Positions 1 through 8,550 of a stretch of 63,289 bases of DNA are shown piece after piece. The DNA lies in NCBI GenBank assembly GCA_031291415.1, contig JARLJB010000007.1:1-63289 (forward strand). Direction: 5' to 3'. The DNA is from Telmatospirillum sp. (GTDB taxonomy: Bacteria > Pseudomonadota > Alphaproteobacteria > Rhodospirillales > Magnetospirillaceae). Under the pieces are notes generated by a model. That model was not told the origin of the DNA. It saw nothing but the letters and a program-made list of their open reading frames with translations, and ran no database searches. Position 1 is the stretch's first letter; each line of letters begins with the position of its first letter. The translations under genes were made by a program, and so were the position numbers.

Positions 1-462
1 AGCCGCCCGGGTCGGGACGTCTCTGCTGGCTGTGATTACGGTCCTTCTTTTGGCTTTTGCTGAGGAAGGGTCGGATGCCAGCGGAGAGGACGACGATGCG
101 TCATGTGCGCGAGATACTGAGACTGAAATTCTCCAAGGATTAGAGGTGGCCCCGTCCGTTTGGACAGTGGGATGAATAAGATAAGCTCCCCGAAACACCG
201 GTCGGAATGTCTCCTGTGGGTCAACTTTTGCCGAAACTCCCGCGCAATCCAGCGTCTGCTGTTGCCCTCCCCCTGCTCAAAACCCGCCATTCAGCTCACG
301 GCCCGACACGGCCGTTTCGTAGATCTGCGCCCGTTATCAACAGAGAACTCTGCGCTGAATACTATCGCCGGCCGTTGTGAACCAAAGACCGGCGCTCTGT
401 CGCCAGCCTCCTTTCCGACATCGGCTCAGGGCCTTTGAGCCGCACATCCACAAGCATTCGGA
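1..462. other. no confident gene at left edge
   Basis: Short open frames exist on both strands, but none has recognisable protein character, a good ribosome binding site or alphaproteobacterial codon use. The stretch lies downstream of the ABC-F gene that is read leftward. I see no clear terminator or repeat in it. Confidence 0.5.
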
Positions 463-2082
463 TCAACTATGCAGCCCGGGGGCTTCCTGCCCGGTGCGCG
501 CCACATACTCCGTATAGCCGCCGTCATATTTGTGGACGCCGTCGGGCGTCAGTTCCAACACCCGGTTGGACAGCGTCGCCAGGAAATGCCGGTCGTGCGA
601 CACGAACAACATGGTGCCGTCATAGGCGGCCAGCGCTTTGATCAGCATTTCCTTGGTGTCGAGATCGAGATGGTTGGTCGGCTCGTCGAGCACCAGGAAA
701 TTCGGTGGATTGAAGAGCATGGTCGCCATCACCAGCCGGGCCTTTTCGCCACCGGACAGGACGCGGCATTTCTTTTCCACGTCATCGCCGGAGAAACCGA
801 AACAACCGGCGAGCGAGCGCAGCGGTCCCTGGCCGGCTTGCGGGAAAGATCCTTCCAACGATTCGAACACGGTCAGATCGCCATCGAGCAATTCCATCGC
901 GTGCTGGGAGAAATAGCCCATCCTGACGCTGCCACCGACCGCGACGGTTCCGCTGTCCGGTTCGGTCGAGCCAGCCACCAGCTTCAGAAGCGTCGACTTG
1001 CCGGCGCCGTTGACGCCCATGACGCACCAGCGCTCCTTGCGGCGGACCATGAAATCGAGCCCCTGATAGATGGTCCGGCTGCCATAGCCCTTGTGCACAT
1101 TCTTTAAGACCACGACATCATCGCCCGAGCGCGGTGACGGTGGAAAGTCGAACGACACCGTCTGGCGGCGCTTCGGCGGCTCGAAACGCTCGATCTTATC
1201 GAGCTTCTTCACCCGGCTTTGCACCTGGGTGGCGTGCGAGGCCCGGGCCTTGAAGCGCTCGATGAACTTCAGCTCCTTGGCCAACATGGCTTGCTGGCGT
1301 TCGAACTGCGCCTGCTGCTGCTTTTCGTTCAGCGCCCGCTGCCGCTCGTAGAATGCGTAATCGCCGGAATAACTGGTCAGCGATCCGCCGTCGATCTCGA
1401 CGATCTTAGTGACGACCCGGTTCAGGAACTCGCGGTCATGCGAGGTCATCAGAAGAGCGCCGTCGTAGCCTTTCAGAAATTCCTCCAGCCAGATCAGGCT
1501 TTCGAGGTCCAGATGGTTGCTCGGCTCGTCAAGGAGCATGGCGTCGGGCCGCATGAGCAGGATGCGGCCGAGCGCGACGCGCATCTTCCAGCCGCCCGAC
1601 AGCACCCCCACGTCGGTGTCCATCATCTCCTGGCTGAAGCTGAGACCGGCCAGCACCTCGCGGGCCCGCCCCTCCAGTTCGTAGCCGCCCAACTCCTCGA
1701 AACGCGCCTGCACTTCGCCATAGCGCTCGACGATCGCGTCCATGTCGTCGCGGTCGGGATCGCACATCGCCGCTTCGAGGCCCGCCAATTCCGCCGCCAC
1801 GGTGCTGACCGGCCCGGCTCCATCCATCACTTCGGCGACCGCGCTGCGGCCGGACATGTCGCCGACATCCTGATTGAAATAGCCAATCGAGATCTGCTTC
1901 TCGATCGCCACCTGGCCCTCGTCCGGCGACTCCTCGCCGGTGATCATCCGGAACAGCGTTGTCTTGCCGGCCCCGTTGGGACCGACAAGGCCGACCTTTT
2001 CGCCCCTGTTGAGCGCTGCGGAAGCCTCGAAGAAAAGGATCCGGTGACTGTTCTGCTTGCTGATGTTTTCGAAACGTATCAT
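463..2082 (-). CDS. ABC-F family ATPase (translation factor type)
   Basis: A 539-residue protein with two ABC ATPase domains and no membrane segment, the layout of ABC-F proteins (Uup/EttA/YbiT), which bind the ribosomal E site and relieve stalled translation. Visible motifs are Walker A GPNGAGKTT near residue 35 and a second (GVNGAGKST) near residue 360, signatures LSGGWKMR and LSGGEKAR, and Walker B LLDEPSNHLD and VLDEPTNHLD. The charged linker between the domains (residues about 240-310) is Gln/Arg/Lys rich. The ATG start lies at the conventional position just before the first domain. It stands alone; which ABC-F subgroup it belongs to is not settled here. Confidence 0.93.
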   Translation of the reverse strand: MIRFENISKQNSHRILFFEASAALNRGEKVGLVGPNGAGKTTLFRMITGEESPDEGQVAIEKQISIGYFNQDVGDMSGRSAVAEVMDGAGPVSTVAAELAGLEAAMCDPDRDDMDAIVERYGEVQARFEELGGYELEGRAREVLAGLSFSQEMMDTDVGVLSGGWKMRVALGRILLMRPDAMLLDEPSNHLDLESLIWLEEFLKGYDGALLMTSHDREFLNRVVTKIVEIDGGSLTSYSGDYAFYERQRALNEKQQQAQFERQQAMLAKELKFIERFKARASHATQVQSRVKKLDKIERFEPPKRRQTVSFDFPPSPRSGDDVVVLKNVHKGYGSRTIYQGLDFMVRRKERWCVMGVNGAGKSTLLKLVAGSTEPDSGTVAVGGSVRMGYFSQHAMELLDGDLTVFESLEGSFPQAGQGPLRSLAGCFGFSGDDVEKKCRVLSGGEKARLVMATMLFNPPNFLVLDEPTNHLDLDTKEMLIKALAAYDGTMLFVSHDRHFLATLSNRVLELTPDGVHKYDGGYTEYVARTGQEAPGLHS

Positions 2083-2140
2083 GTGCGGCTGGGTTCCTGT
2101 GGCGTGGTCGGGCAGCTTAGGGCGTGGGGTGAAATTATCG

Positions 2141-2242
2141 CTCCACGCTCTTGAGCCCGAGCGGCGCCTGAGCCCGCCGGAAGCGGAGCGGAGGCGTCGT
2201 ATGAAACTTAAGGATCTGGAGCGATTATTTCGCGCCGGATCC
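2141..2242. repeat. dispersed intergenic repeat, family B copy 1
   Basis: About 100 bp closely matching 32318-32421. Both copies carry CCCGAGCGGCG, the run AAGCGGAGCGGAGGCGTC and a final imperfect hairpin (GGATCTGGAGCG ... CGCGCCGGATCC here). The 19-nt core CCCGAGCGGCGyyTGAGCC recurs inverted at 35195-35213 and 55221-55239. It sits between the ABC-F gene and the cupin gene and has no coding potential. Confidence 0.75.
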
Positions 2243-2439
2243 TTATGCCACAGGATGCCGGGCGCGACAGAGTCCTTATGTCGGCGCCCCCGTGCCCGCC
2301 GTCCCGCCGATCCGCATCGACGTTACTCTCATTAGCTGTGTCGGCTGCCTTCGGCCATGCGGAACCATTGACAATCCTCCGGCAATATCGCGTTGTGGTG
2401 TCATTGAGTTAGTCCTGACTTTTCAGGGGGGATCTGACC

Positions 2440-2865
2440 ATGAACAAAGCCGTCGTTCTCGGCGCCGTGGCGGGCATTTTTGCTTTTGCGACCGTCGCCC
2501 AGGCAGAACAGCTTTTCTCCAAGGACAATCTTAAGACCTGGGACCGTGAAAAGGTCGCGGGTGGCGAGGGCACTCTTTACGGCAAGTTCTCGTTTACCAG
2601 GAATGACGCCAAGAAAGACGACGCCATCAAGGAAATCGGTTGGATGACACTTCAGCCCGGCGCCGCCATCGGCCCGCATAAGCACGACGTCAACGAGGAC
2701 ACCTATATCATCGTCTCCGGCGAGGGCACCTTCACCGACACCGAAGGCAAGGAAAGCGTGGTCAAGGCCGGCGATATCACCATCGCCCGCAAGGGCGAAT
2801 CACACGCGCTGAAGAACACCGGCAAGGAGCCGCTGGTCTTCCTCGATGTGATCGCGCAGCAATAG
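2440..2865 (+). CDS. periplasmic cupin-domain protein
   Basis: A 141-residue protein with an N-terminal signal peptide (about residues 1-22, cleavage after VAQA) and a single small cupin barrel. Cupin motif 1 is visible as GPHKHDVNEDTYIIVSGEG and motif 2 as GESHALKNTGKEPL, with His residues suitable for metal binding. Single-domain exported cupins have many roles, so the substrate cannot be named. It is preceded by GGGGGATCTGACC as ribosome binding site and appears monocistronic. The next gene is convergent, leaving only 38 bases between the two stops. Confidence 0.85.
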   Translation: MNKAVVLGAVAGIFAFATVAQAEQLFSKDNLKTWDREKVAGGEGTLYGKFSFTRNDAKKDDAIKEIGWMTLQPGAAIGPHKHDVNEDTYIIVSGEGTFTDTEGKESVVKAGDITIARKGESHALKNTGKEPLVFLDVIAQQ

Positions 2866-2903
2866 ACGGCAGGTTCGGGAGGTCAATCGGCCGGCGCCTT
2901 CGA

Positions 2904-3401
2904 CTATTTTGCCACCGGCGCACCTAATCGTCTGGTGACGGTGGCAAATCCGATTTTTTCGTAGAAGGAGACAGCGGCGGCGTTGAACGCGTAGACGGTC
3001 AGTTCGACGCCGGCGCAGCCCAGGTCGGCCGACCAGCCGAACGCCTCCTGAACCAGCGCCCGGCCGACGCCGCGGCGACGGGCGTCATTGCGGACCCCCA
3101 GATTGTCGATTTCGACGATCCGACGGGTCCGGCGGACGCCGTGGGCCACGATATCGCGCAGGATCAGGGTCTCGAAGCCGATCACCTGGCGCAGCATGCG
3201 GTCCTCGGCCAGCAGAATCGTCGACTCCGGTCCGGCGATCAGGCTTTCGACATCGGCGAATTCTCGTGGCGGTCCGTCCAGCTTGCGAAACAGGTCCGGC
3301 CGCGCCTGCCGATGAAGGTCGTCCAGTTCGCGGAACAGGTCACAAAGCTGGCCAAAATCGGCGGTCACCGCCGGTCGAATCTCGAAGTCGCAAATGGTCA
3401 C
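2904..3401 (-). CDS. GNAT-family N-acetyltransferase
   Basis: A 165-residue protein from the GTG at 3401, chosen because GGAG lies about eight bases upstream; a GTG at 3464 would add 21 residues without family character. The GNAT fold is shown by the N-terminal IRPAVTADFGQLCDLFREL, the acetyl-CoA loop RNDARRRGVGRALV (R/Q-x-x-G-x-G/A pattern) and the C-terminal AVSFYEKIGF strand-helix. Acetyl-CoA is the donor; the acceptor amine is unknown. The family is large and the gene is isolated, so no pathway is assigned. Confidence 0.85.
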   Translation of the reverse strand: MTICDFEIRPAVTADFGQLCDLFRELDDLHRQARPDLFRKLDGPPREFADVESLIAGPESTILLAEDRMLRQVIGFETLILRDIVAHGVRRTRRIVEIDNLGVRNDARRRGVGRALVQEAFGWSADLGCAGVELTVYAFNAAAVSFYEKIGFATVTRRLGAPVAK

Positions 3402-3615
3402 GCGTGGTCTCCATCGTTGGCCGGAAAAGGCCGGAGACCGTGATCGTTTCAGAACGAATGCCACCGACCTGCGGCGGCATTGTTCATCAGGACATGATCA
3501 AGCTTACGCCGCGCCTATGAGAGCGGCGTCCAATAACGTACCGGTGATTGGATGCGATCGATCATGGGCCAAAGGCTATGGCAGCGACGTCGAAGCAGTC
3601 AACAGAGAGAATCAA

Positions 3616-3715
3616 ACCAACGGCAATAAGTTGTGACTTATTGCCGTTGGTCGGCTGCAAGTGCAGCCGCGCCGCCGATGCGGCGGAAGCCCAGGCGGAC
3701 CGCCGCCCGGCGTTT
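3616..3715. repeat. dispersed hairpin repeat, family A copy 1
   Basis: A perfect 16-bp stem (3616-3631 with 3636-3651, loop TGTG) is followed by GC-rich sequence with further dyads. The second copy at 36997-37032 keeps the stem but differs at paired positions (GGCAATAAGT/ACTTATTGCC here, AGCGATAAGT/ACTTATCGCT there), so the changes are compensatory. Both are followed by a similar CGGC..GCAAG..GCCGC segment. The 3402-3754 gap holds nothing else except the hairpin at 3721-3746. Confidence 0.75.
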
Positions 3716-3720
3716 GAGGG

Positions 3721-3746
3721 GCCGAAAATGTGTCAGCATTTTCGGC
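3721..3746 (-). terminator. hairpin terminator after the dehydrogenase gene
   Basis: A perfect 10-bp stem (GCCGAAAATG / CATTTTCGGC, six-base loop) begins eight bases beyond the stop of the leftward dehydrogenase gene. There is no long U tract, so factor-independent termination is only probable. Confidence 0.55.
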
Positions 3747-3754
3747 ACTTCGTA

Positions 3755-4759
3755 TCAGACGGCGATGTCCGGCAACAGCACGACATTGCCGATGCCGGAA
3801 AGCCGGCCGACGATCTGATCGGCCTGCCCGAACTCGCGAAGCGGCAGGCTTCGGCTCACCACCGGGGTCAGATCCCTGGTCGCCAGGGCCGCCGTGATAT
3901 CGCGGATGGAGCGTCGCAACACCGTTTGTGGAAGTGTGTAGATGATCATGAAATGGACGGTGACATTCTTGCGCAACATCTGCCAGATCGGCAGGACGGG
4001 CGTCTGATCGGCGTCGGAACTGTAGGTGGCGATCACACCATTCGGCTTCAGCACCTCGAGATTGGTAGGCAGATTGACGCCGAACGCCACGTCGACGACA
4101 CGGTCGACACCAGCCCCGGCGGTGAGGGCGGTGACGCGGTCGATGACATTTTCGCTCCGGTAGTTAACGACATGATCGGCCCCGCAGACCTTGGCCACGG
4201 CGGCCTTTTCGGGACCGCTGACCGTGGCGATGACCGTGGCGCCGCCCCACTTCGCCAGTTGCACGGCGGTGCTGCCGACGCCACCGGCCCCACCATGGAT
4301 CAGGACCGTCTGGCCGGCGATATCGCCGTCGGAGAACAGGGCGTAATGGGCGGTGATCGCCGGCACGCCGAGGCAGGCCCCGGATTCGAAGGAAACACCG
4401 TCCGGCAGGGGAACCGCCCGTTCCGCCGGGACGATGGCATGCGAGGCTGCCGTGCCGAAATCACGATCGAGGCGGCCCATGTAGATCCACACCCGCTGGC
4501 CCAGGCGCTTTTCCGAGACACCCTGACCGACCGCCACGATCACGCCGGCGCCGTCATCACCGGGCACCAGTCGGCGGCCATCCGGCGCCGGCGCCTTGCC
4601 GGCAATTCGCTTGACGTCGGCGGGATTGATGCCGACCGCATGCATCTCGACCATCACCTCGCCCGGCGCCAGCTCCGGCAAATCGCATTCGCCGAAGGCC
4701 AGCACTTCTGCGACGAGGCCGGTCTTCTCATAGTAAACGGCAGTGATCTTTTTCGTCAT
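3755..4759 (-). CDS. zinc-type alcohol dehydrogenase / quinone oxidoreductase (MDR superfamily)
   Basis: A 334-residue medium-chain dehydrogenase/reductase from the ATG at 4759 (GGGAG six bases upstream). It has the GroES-like N-terminal half (NPADVKRIAG) and a Rossmann half with the nucleotide motif HGGAGGVGSTAVQLAKWGG. The catalytic and structural zinc Cys/His sets of true alcohol dehydrogenases are missing, so a zinc-independent NADPH:quinone reductase-like enzyme is more likely. It is divergent from the ArsR-type regulator at 4901, with two operator-like palindromes in between, which suggests repression by that regulator until an electrophile or quinone-like inducer appears (inference). 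Confidence 0.88.
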   Translation of the reverse strand: MTKKITAVYYEKTGLVAEVLAFGECDLPELAPGEVMVEMHAVGINPADVKRIAGKAPAPDGRRLVPGDDGAGVIVAVGQGVSEKRLGQRVWIYMGRLDRDFGTAASHAIVPAERAVPLPDGVSFESGACLGVPAITAHYALFSDGDIAGQTVLIHGGAGGVGSTAVQLAKWGGATVIATVSGPEKAAVAKVCGADHVVNYRSENVIDRVTALTAGAGVDRVVDVAFGVNLPTNLEVLKPNGVIATYSSDADQTPVLPIWQMLRKNVTVHFMIIYTLPQTVLRRSIRDITAALATRDLTPVVSRSLPLREFGQADQIVGRLSGIGNVVLLPDIAV

Positions 4760-4799
4760 GGGAACTCCCTCGCCCACCGTGGCCGGTGTCGATCGTTAA

Positions 4800-4817
4800 G
4801 TTCAAAAACTTTTGAAC
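4800..4817. promoter_or_regulatory. operator-like palindrome 1 (GTTCAAAA-N2-TTTTGAAC)
   Basis: A perfect 18-bp palindrome about 40 bases upstream of the dehydrogenase start. It shares GTTCAA...TTGAAC with the second site at 4847-4864. Its position between divergent genes suggests binding by the adjacent ArsR-type protein. Confidence 0.65.
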
Positions 4818-4846
4818 ATCCTATATCCACAATCGGCAAATGGATA

Positions 4847-4864
4847 GTTCAATAAACTTTGAAC
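4847..4864. promoter_or_regulatory. operator-like palindrome 2 (GTTCAA-N6-TTGAAC)
   Basis: A second dyad of the same 18-bp length, 47 bp centre-to-centre from the first and 36 bases upstream of the ArsR start. This placement would allow autoregulation. Confidence 0.65.
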
Positions 4865-4900
4865 ATTTGATCGGCGACCCGGTACCGCTATGATGGGTTC

Positions 4901-5209
4901 ATGCGTGCCGTCACCCATCCGCCATCCGATCAGCTCGATCTATCGCTGATCCTCGACGCCCTCAGCGATCCGATCCGCCGGAGGATCGTCATTCGTCTCG
5001 CCGCCTGCGACGAAGCGGTATGCTCGTCGTTTGCCGAATTCGCGCCGAAGACCAATTTGTCCTATCATTTCACCAGATTGCGCGAGGCTGGCCTCATCCG
5101 GGTGCGGCCGGAAGGAACACAGCGTTTCATCTCGTTGCGTCTCAGCGACCTGGAAATCCGCTTTCCCGGTTTGCTCGGCAGCATCATCAAAGCGGCCGGA
5201 CAGGAATAG
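4901..5209 (+). CDS. ArsR-family winged-helix transcriptional regulator
   Basis: A 102-residue protein of typical ArsR/SmtB size. It shows LSDPIRRRIVIRL (helix before the HTH), the recognition region TNLSYHFTRLREAGLI and a beta-wing VRPEGTQRFISLRL. The metal-binding CxC motif of ArsR or SmtB is absent, although single cysteines occur near residues 36 and 41, so it may be a redox or small-molecule sensor. It is divergent from the dehydrogenase gene and flanked by the twin palindromes, indicating local repression and autoregulation. The stop lies 41 bases before the Nudix gene, which may be co-transcribed. Confidence 0.88.
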   Translation: MRAVTHPPSDQLDLSLILDALSDPIRRRIVIRLAACDEAVCSSFAEFAPKTNLSYHFTRLREAGLIRVRPEGTQRFISLRLSDLEIRFPGLLGSIIKAAGQE

Positions 5210-5250
5210 GAATCCCGGCAAGCAAGACCCAATTTCCGACGGAGGGTGTC

Positions 5251-5673
5251 ATGCCGTTCCCCGTATCGATCAAGGGCGTTCTCATCATCGATGACCATGT
5301 CGTCCTGCTGGAAAACGAACGCCGGGAATGGGAACTGCCGGGCGGCCGGCTGGAGCCGGGCGAGGACCCGCAGCATTGTGTGATCCGCGAGTTTGCCGAG
5401 GAACTTGGGGCCGACGTCGGCGTCGGCGCCATCCTCGACTGCTGGCTCTTCGAAGTGATTCCCGGCCGAGAGGTCGTCATCGTGACCTATGGCATGCATC
5501 GGCGCGACAGCGGGCCACTGCGGATCAGCGACGAACACACGCGGCTCGGCCTGTTCCGGCTCGACGAAATCGACGGCCTGCCAATGCCGGAGGGATATCG
5601 GCGCTCCACCCGTACCTGGGCGAAAAACCAGACGAAACGCCAACCAGCGTTCAAAAACAGGGAGTCACCATGA
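5251..5673 (+). CDS. Nudix hydrolase
   Basis: A 140-residue Nudix protein starting at the ATG at 5251, preceded by GGAGGGTGTC. The Nudix box is complete: GGRLEPGEDPQHCVIREFAEELG fits G-x5-E-x7-R-E-U-x-E-E-x-G-U, the Mg2+-dependent nucleoside diphosphate hydrolase signature. The substrate cannot be read from the sequence. Its TGA stop overlaps the ATG of the next gene in an ATGA junction, implying translational coupling with the HiPIP gene, an unexpected partnership. Confidence 0.88.
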   Translation: MPFPVSIKGVLIIDDHVVLLENERREWELPGGRLEPGEDPQHCVIREFAEELGADVGVGAILDCWLFEVIPGREVVIVTYGMHRRDSGPLRISDEHTRLGLFRLDEIDGLPMPEGYRRSTRTWAKNQTKRQPAFKNRESP

Positions 5674-5945
5674 CGAGTCCAAACCAACCGGCGCGCCTCT
5701 GCCGCCGCGCCTTCCTGCGAAACCTCGCGTTCACCGCCGCCGGCCTTGGCGTGACGGTAAGCGGACATTCCGTGGCGGCCGCCGATCGCAGGGCGACGCA
5801 AAAGGCGGTCGACTACCGGGATAAGGCGCAAGGGCTGTCGACATGCGACAGCTGCAAGTACTTTCAGCCGCCGTCGGCCTGCAGCATCGTCGAGGGAACC
5901 ATCGCGGCAGCCGGCTGGTGCAGCAAGTACGCGAAGAAATCCTGA
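5670..5945 (+). CDS. high-potential iron-sulfur protein (HiPIP), Tat-exported
   Basis: A 91-residue precursor. The N-terminus carries a twin-arginine type leader (RRAFLRNLAFTAAGLGVTVSG) ending near AVAAA. The mature part has four cysteines in the order C-x2-C, then C, then a W-C near the end (STCDSCKYF, SACSIVEG, GWCSKY), the HiPIP pattern that binds one [4Fe-4S] cluster. HiPIPs are periplasmic one-electron carriers, in purple bacteria donating to the photosynthetic reaction centre or oxidases. The start overlaps the Nudix stop by four bases. Confidence 0.88.
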   Translation: MTSPNQPARLCRRAFLRNLAFTAAGLGVTVSGHSVAAADRRATQKAVDYRDKAQGLSTCDSCKYFQPPSACSIVEGTIAAAGWCSKYAKKS

Positions 5946-6037
5946 TAAGCTCTGCGGACGGGGAAAAGTGGCACCGGCGACCCGGCCGGTGTTCCGGCGA
6001 GGCCGGACGGCATCTCTGCCCGTCCCGCTTCCGGGGG

Positions 6038-6688
6038 TCAGGCCAACGGCCGGCCGGCCGGCAGCATGGCGACGTTGGCCAGGGTGAACATGCGCGACAG
6101 TTCAGCCACCGACCCGGCGGCCATTTTTTCCATGCCCGTATGGCGGTGCACCTCCACCGTCTTCACCGAAATGTCGAGGTCGAGCGCGATGGTTTTGTTC
6201 TGCTTGCCGGTCACCACCGCCAGCAGAACCTCCTGCTCGCGACGCGTCAGGCGGCCGAAGCGGTCCCGCACGGCGTTTCGCTCGGCGTCCAGGGCCAGGC
6301 GTTCCCGGCTTTTACGGATGGCGCCGTTGATGGCGTCGAGCAGGATCTGATCGCGACAAGGTTTCTCGATGAAGTCCTCGGCACCCGCCTTCATGGCGGC
6401 GACCGCCATCGGAATGTCGCCATGTCCGGTGATGATCAGAACGGGAAGCGGACAACGCCGGTCATTGAGCCGCCGCTGCAGCTCAAGACCGCTCATCCCC
6501 GGCATGCGAACGTCGAGCAGGATGCAGCCGGGCCGTTCCGCCGGCAATCGCGGCAACTCGGCCAGAAAATCCTCGGCGGACGCGAAGATTTTCGAGTCGA
6601 GACGGACGCTGGCCAACAGGAAGGCCGCCGACTGACGCATTGCCTCGTCGTCGTCGATAACCAGAATCAGGGGCGCATCACTGACCAA
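6038..6688 (-). CDS. FixJ-type response regulator
   Basis: A 216-residue protein with a receiver domain (acidic pair IDDDE, phospho-acceptor Asp in LLDVRMPG near residue 58, conserved Lys in IEKP) and a C-terminal LuxR/FixJ helix-turn-helix (LTRREQEVLLAVVTGKQNKTIALDLDISVKTVEVHR). The start is TTG at 6688, supported by AGGAGAGG six bases upstream. It lies 15 bases after the sensor kinase stop in the same direction, so the two form an operon and a cognate pair. The targets are not visible. Confidence 0.9.
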   Translation of the reverse strand: MVSDAPLILVIDDDEAMRQSAAFLLASVRLDSKIFASAEDFLAELPRLPAERPGCILLDVRMPGMSGLELQRRLNDRRCPLPVLIITGHGDIPMAVAAMKAGAEDFIEKPCRDQILLDAINGAIRKSRERLALDAERNAVRDRFGRLTRREQEVLLAVVTGKQNKTIALDLDISVKTVEVHRHTGMEKMAAGSVAELSRMFTLANVAMLPAGRPLA

Positions 6689-6703
6689 AACGGCCTCTCC
6701 TCT

Positions 6704-8458
6704 TCAAACGATGGCGGGCAACGAGACATCGAAGATCATCCCGCCGTCCGGACCGGGTGCCGCCCGCATCCGGCCGCCGTGGCTCTCGACGATCGTCCGG
6801 CAGATCGACAGCCCGAGGCCAAGACCATCCGCCTTGGTCGTAAAGAACGGATGAAAAAGTTGTGCCTGGGCATCCGCCGGCACTCCCGGACCGCTGTCAC
6901 AGACCGACAGGACGACCATCTTGTCTTCTATTGCGGTCTCCAAAGAGATGGCTCCCCCCTCCGGCATCGCATCGACGGCGTTTTGCAGCAGATTGAGAAG
7001 GACCTGTTGCAGCTCGACCCGATCGGCCGAGACAAACAAATTGCCCGCTGACAGCCTTTCGTGAAACGAAATCCGCCGGGAAACGCCCGACCGATCGAAC
7101 AAGGCGAGCGAGTCGCGGACCAGTCCGTTGATCTCCAAGCGGGCGCGATGCTGCGGCCGGCGGCGGACGAAGCTTCGGATCTTGTGAATGATCGCGGCGG
7201 CCCGTTCGGCCTGCTGGGCAACGGCGACGGCGCCGGTTTTCAGTAACGCCGGATCCGGGCTTGGGCCGTCAAGCATGCGGACCATCCCCTGACCATAGTT
7301 GAGAATCGACGCCAGCGGCTGGTTGAGTTCATGGGCGATATTGCTGGCCATCTCGCCCAAAGCCCCCAATCGTGAAAATTGATCACGTTCAGCCCTTTGC
7401 CGTTCGATTTCGGCACGGTTCTGCTTGAAAACGAACATGGCCTGCGCCATCTCGCCGATTTCGTCGCGCCGCCCGGCCGATGGCACCGCCACATCGGCGT
7501 CGCCGTCGGCCAAACGGTGCATCGCCTCGGTCATGCGGATCAACGGCTGACTGATGGTCCGGGCGATAAACCAGGCGATGGCGAGACCGACCAGCAGGAC
7601 GATCCCGCCAACCGTCAAGGCGCGCATCCTGGCGCGGGCATATTGGGCCTGGTAATCGCCGGCATCGATGCTGATTTCCACGACAGCGGCAGGAATTCCC
7701 GAATAGTCGTCCAGGGCGGCGACCAGCGACGCGACGGGACGGCCGTTTAGCGTCTCCCGGCGGATGATCGTCACGCCCGTCAGCGCCGCCTTTTTGGTCT
7801 CGTCATCGACGGCTGCCGCCGCCGACGTGGCTGCAACGGTGCGGAATCCACCGTCCCGCGGCAAGGCGACAGCGATGTCGGCGCCGAAGCGAGCCTTGAA
7901 TTGATTGGCGAAATTCTGGCCGAAATCCATGCCGAATTCGACGGAACCAACGGCCCGCGTGCCCAGGACGATCGGCGCGACGGCGCGTGCGCCCAGGCCA
8001 GCAACGCCAAATTCCAGCCCCTGCAAGGCTTTACCGCTACGATTGACCTCGACGACCATCTGACGAAAAGAAGCCAGATCGTCGCCGAACAGATCGGGTT
8101 GATGCAAGCGAAGCAACGAGGTGGCGGGCGGCAAATGAAACTGGAACTGCTCGACCCCGGCGTCCTCCTTCAATTTCAGGAACGCCGGCATGAAATGCGC
8201 CAGCAGGTCGGACCGATCGCCCGCCGCGACGCCCGCCTGCGCCTCCGGCAGGGTGGCGACCAGTTCCGCCAAAGCCATGGCCGTGTTGGTGCGCAGCCGC
8301 GCCATCGCCCGGACGGCCTCGAGATGACCACGAAGTTCCCGTTCCTCGGCCCGCGCCACGGTCTCGGAAACGCCATCGAGCATGACCGGGACCAGAACGG
8401 CAACGGTGCAAAACAACAAGACAGCAAACGAGAATGCCAGCCGCGCCTTGATCCGCAT
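6704..8458 (-). CDS. sensor histidine kinase with periplasmic dCache-like domain
   Basis: A 584-residue kinase from the ATG at 8458 (a TTG at 8500 is possible). It has one N-terminal and one mid-protein membrane helix (about residues 283-303) flanking a periplasmic double-Cache-type domain with [17 protein letters not shown] and FGDDL. HAMP follows, then HisKA with HELNQPLASILNYGQG and a HATPase domain (LLNLLQNAVDAMPEGG, DSGPGVP, GLGLGLSI). The His region resembles the RegB/FixL class. The sensor domain is strikingly similar to that of the chemoreceptor transcribed just upstream, implying both read the same ligand class. Confidence 0.92.
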   Translation of the reverse strand: MRIKARLAFSFAVLLFCTVAVLVPVMLDGVSETVARAEERELRGHLEAVRAMARLRTNTAMALAELVATLPEAQAGVAAGDRSDLLAHFMPAFLKLKEDAGVEQFQFHLPPATSLLRLHQPDLFGDDLASFRQMVVEVNRSGKALQGLEFGVAGLGARAVAPIVLGTRAVGSVEFGMDFGQNFANQFKARFGADIAVALPRDGGFRTVAATSAAAAVDDETKKAALTGVTIIRRETLNGRPVASLVAALDDYSGIPAAVVEISIDAGDYQAQYARARMRALTVGGIVLLVGLAIAWFIARTISQPLIRMTEAMHRLADGDADVAVPSAGRRDEIGEMAQAMFVFKQNRAEIERQRAERDQFSRLGALGEMASNIAHELNQPLASILNYGQGMVRMLDGPSPDPALLKTGAVAVAQQAERAAAIIHKIRSFVRRRPQHRARLEINGLVRDSLALFDRSGVSRRISFHERLSAGNLFVSADRVELQQVLLNLLQNAVDAMPEGGAISLETAIEDKMVVLSVCDSGPGVPADAQAQLFHPFFTTKADGLGLGLSICRTIVESHGGRMRAAPGPDGGMIFDVSLPAIV

Positions 8459-8550
8459 GACGACGATTTCTTCCGCCTGTTTCCGGAAAACACCCGGCAA
8501 CCGCCACTATGCCATCTTTGGCCGTTCGCCCCAATTGCCCCAGGTTGGTG

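Noticed and set aside
3548-4855. A 435-codon rightward frame
   Set aside because: Antisense to the dehydrogenase; no domain character, His/Asp/Arg-rich shadow composition.
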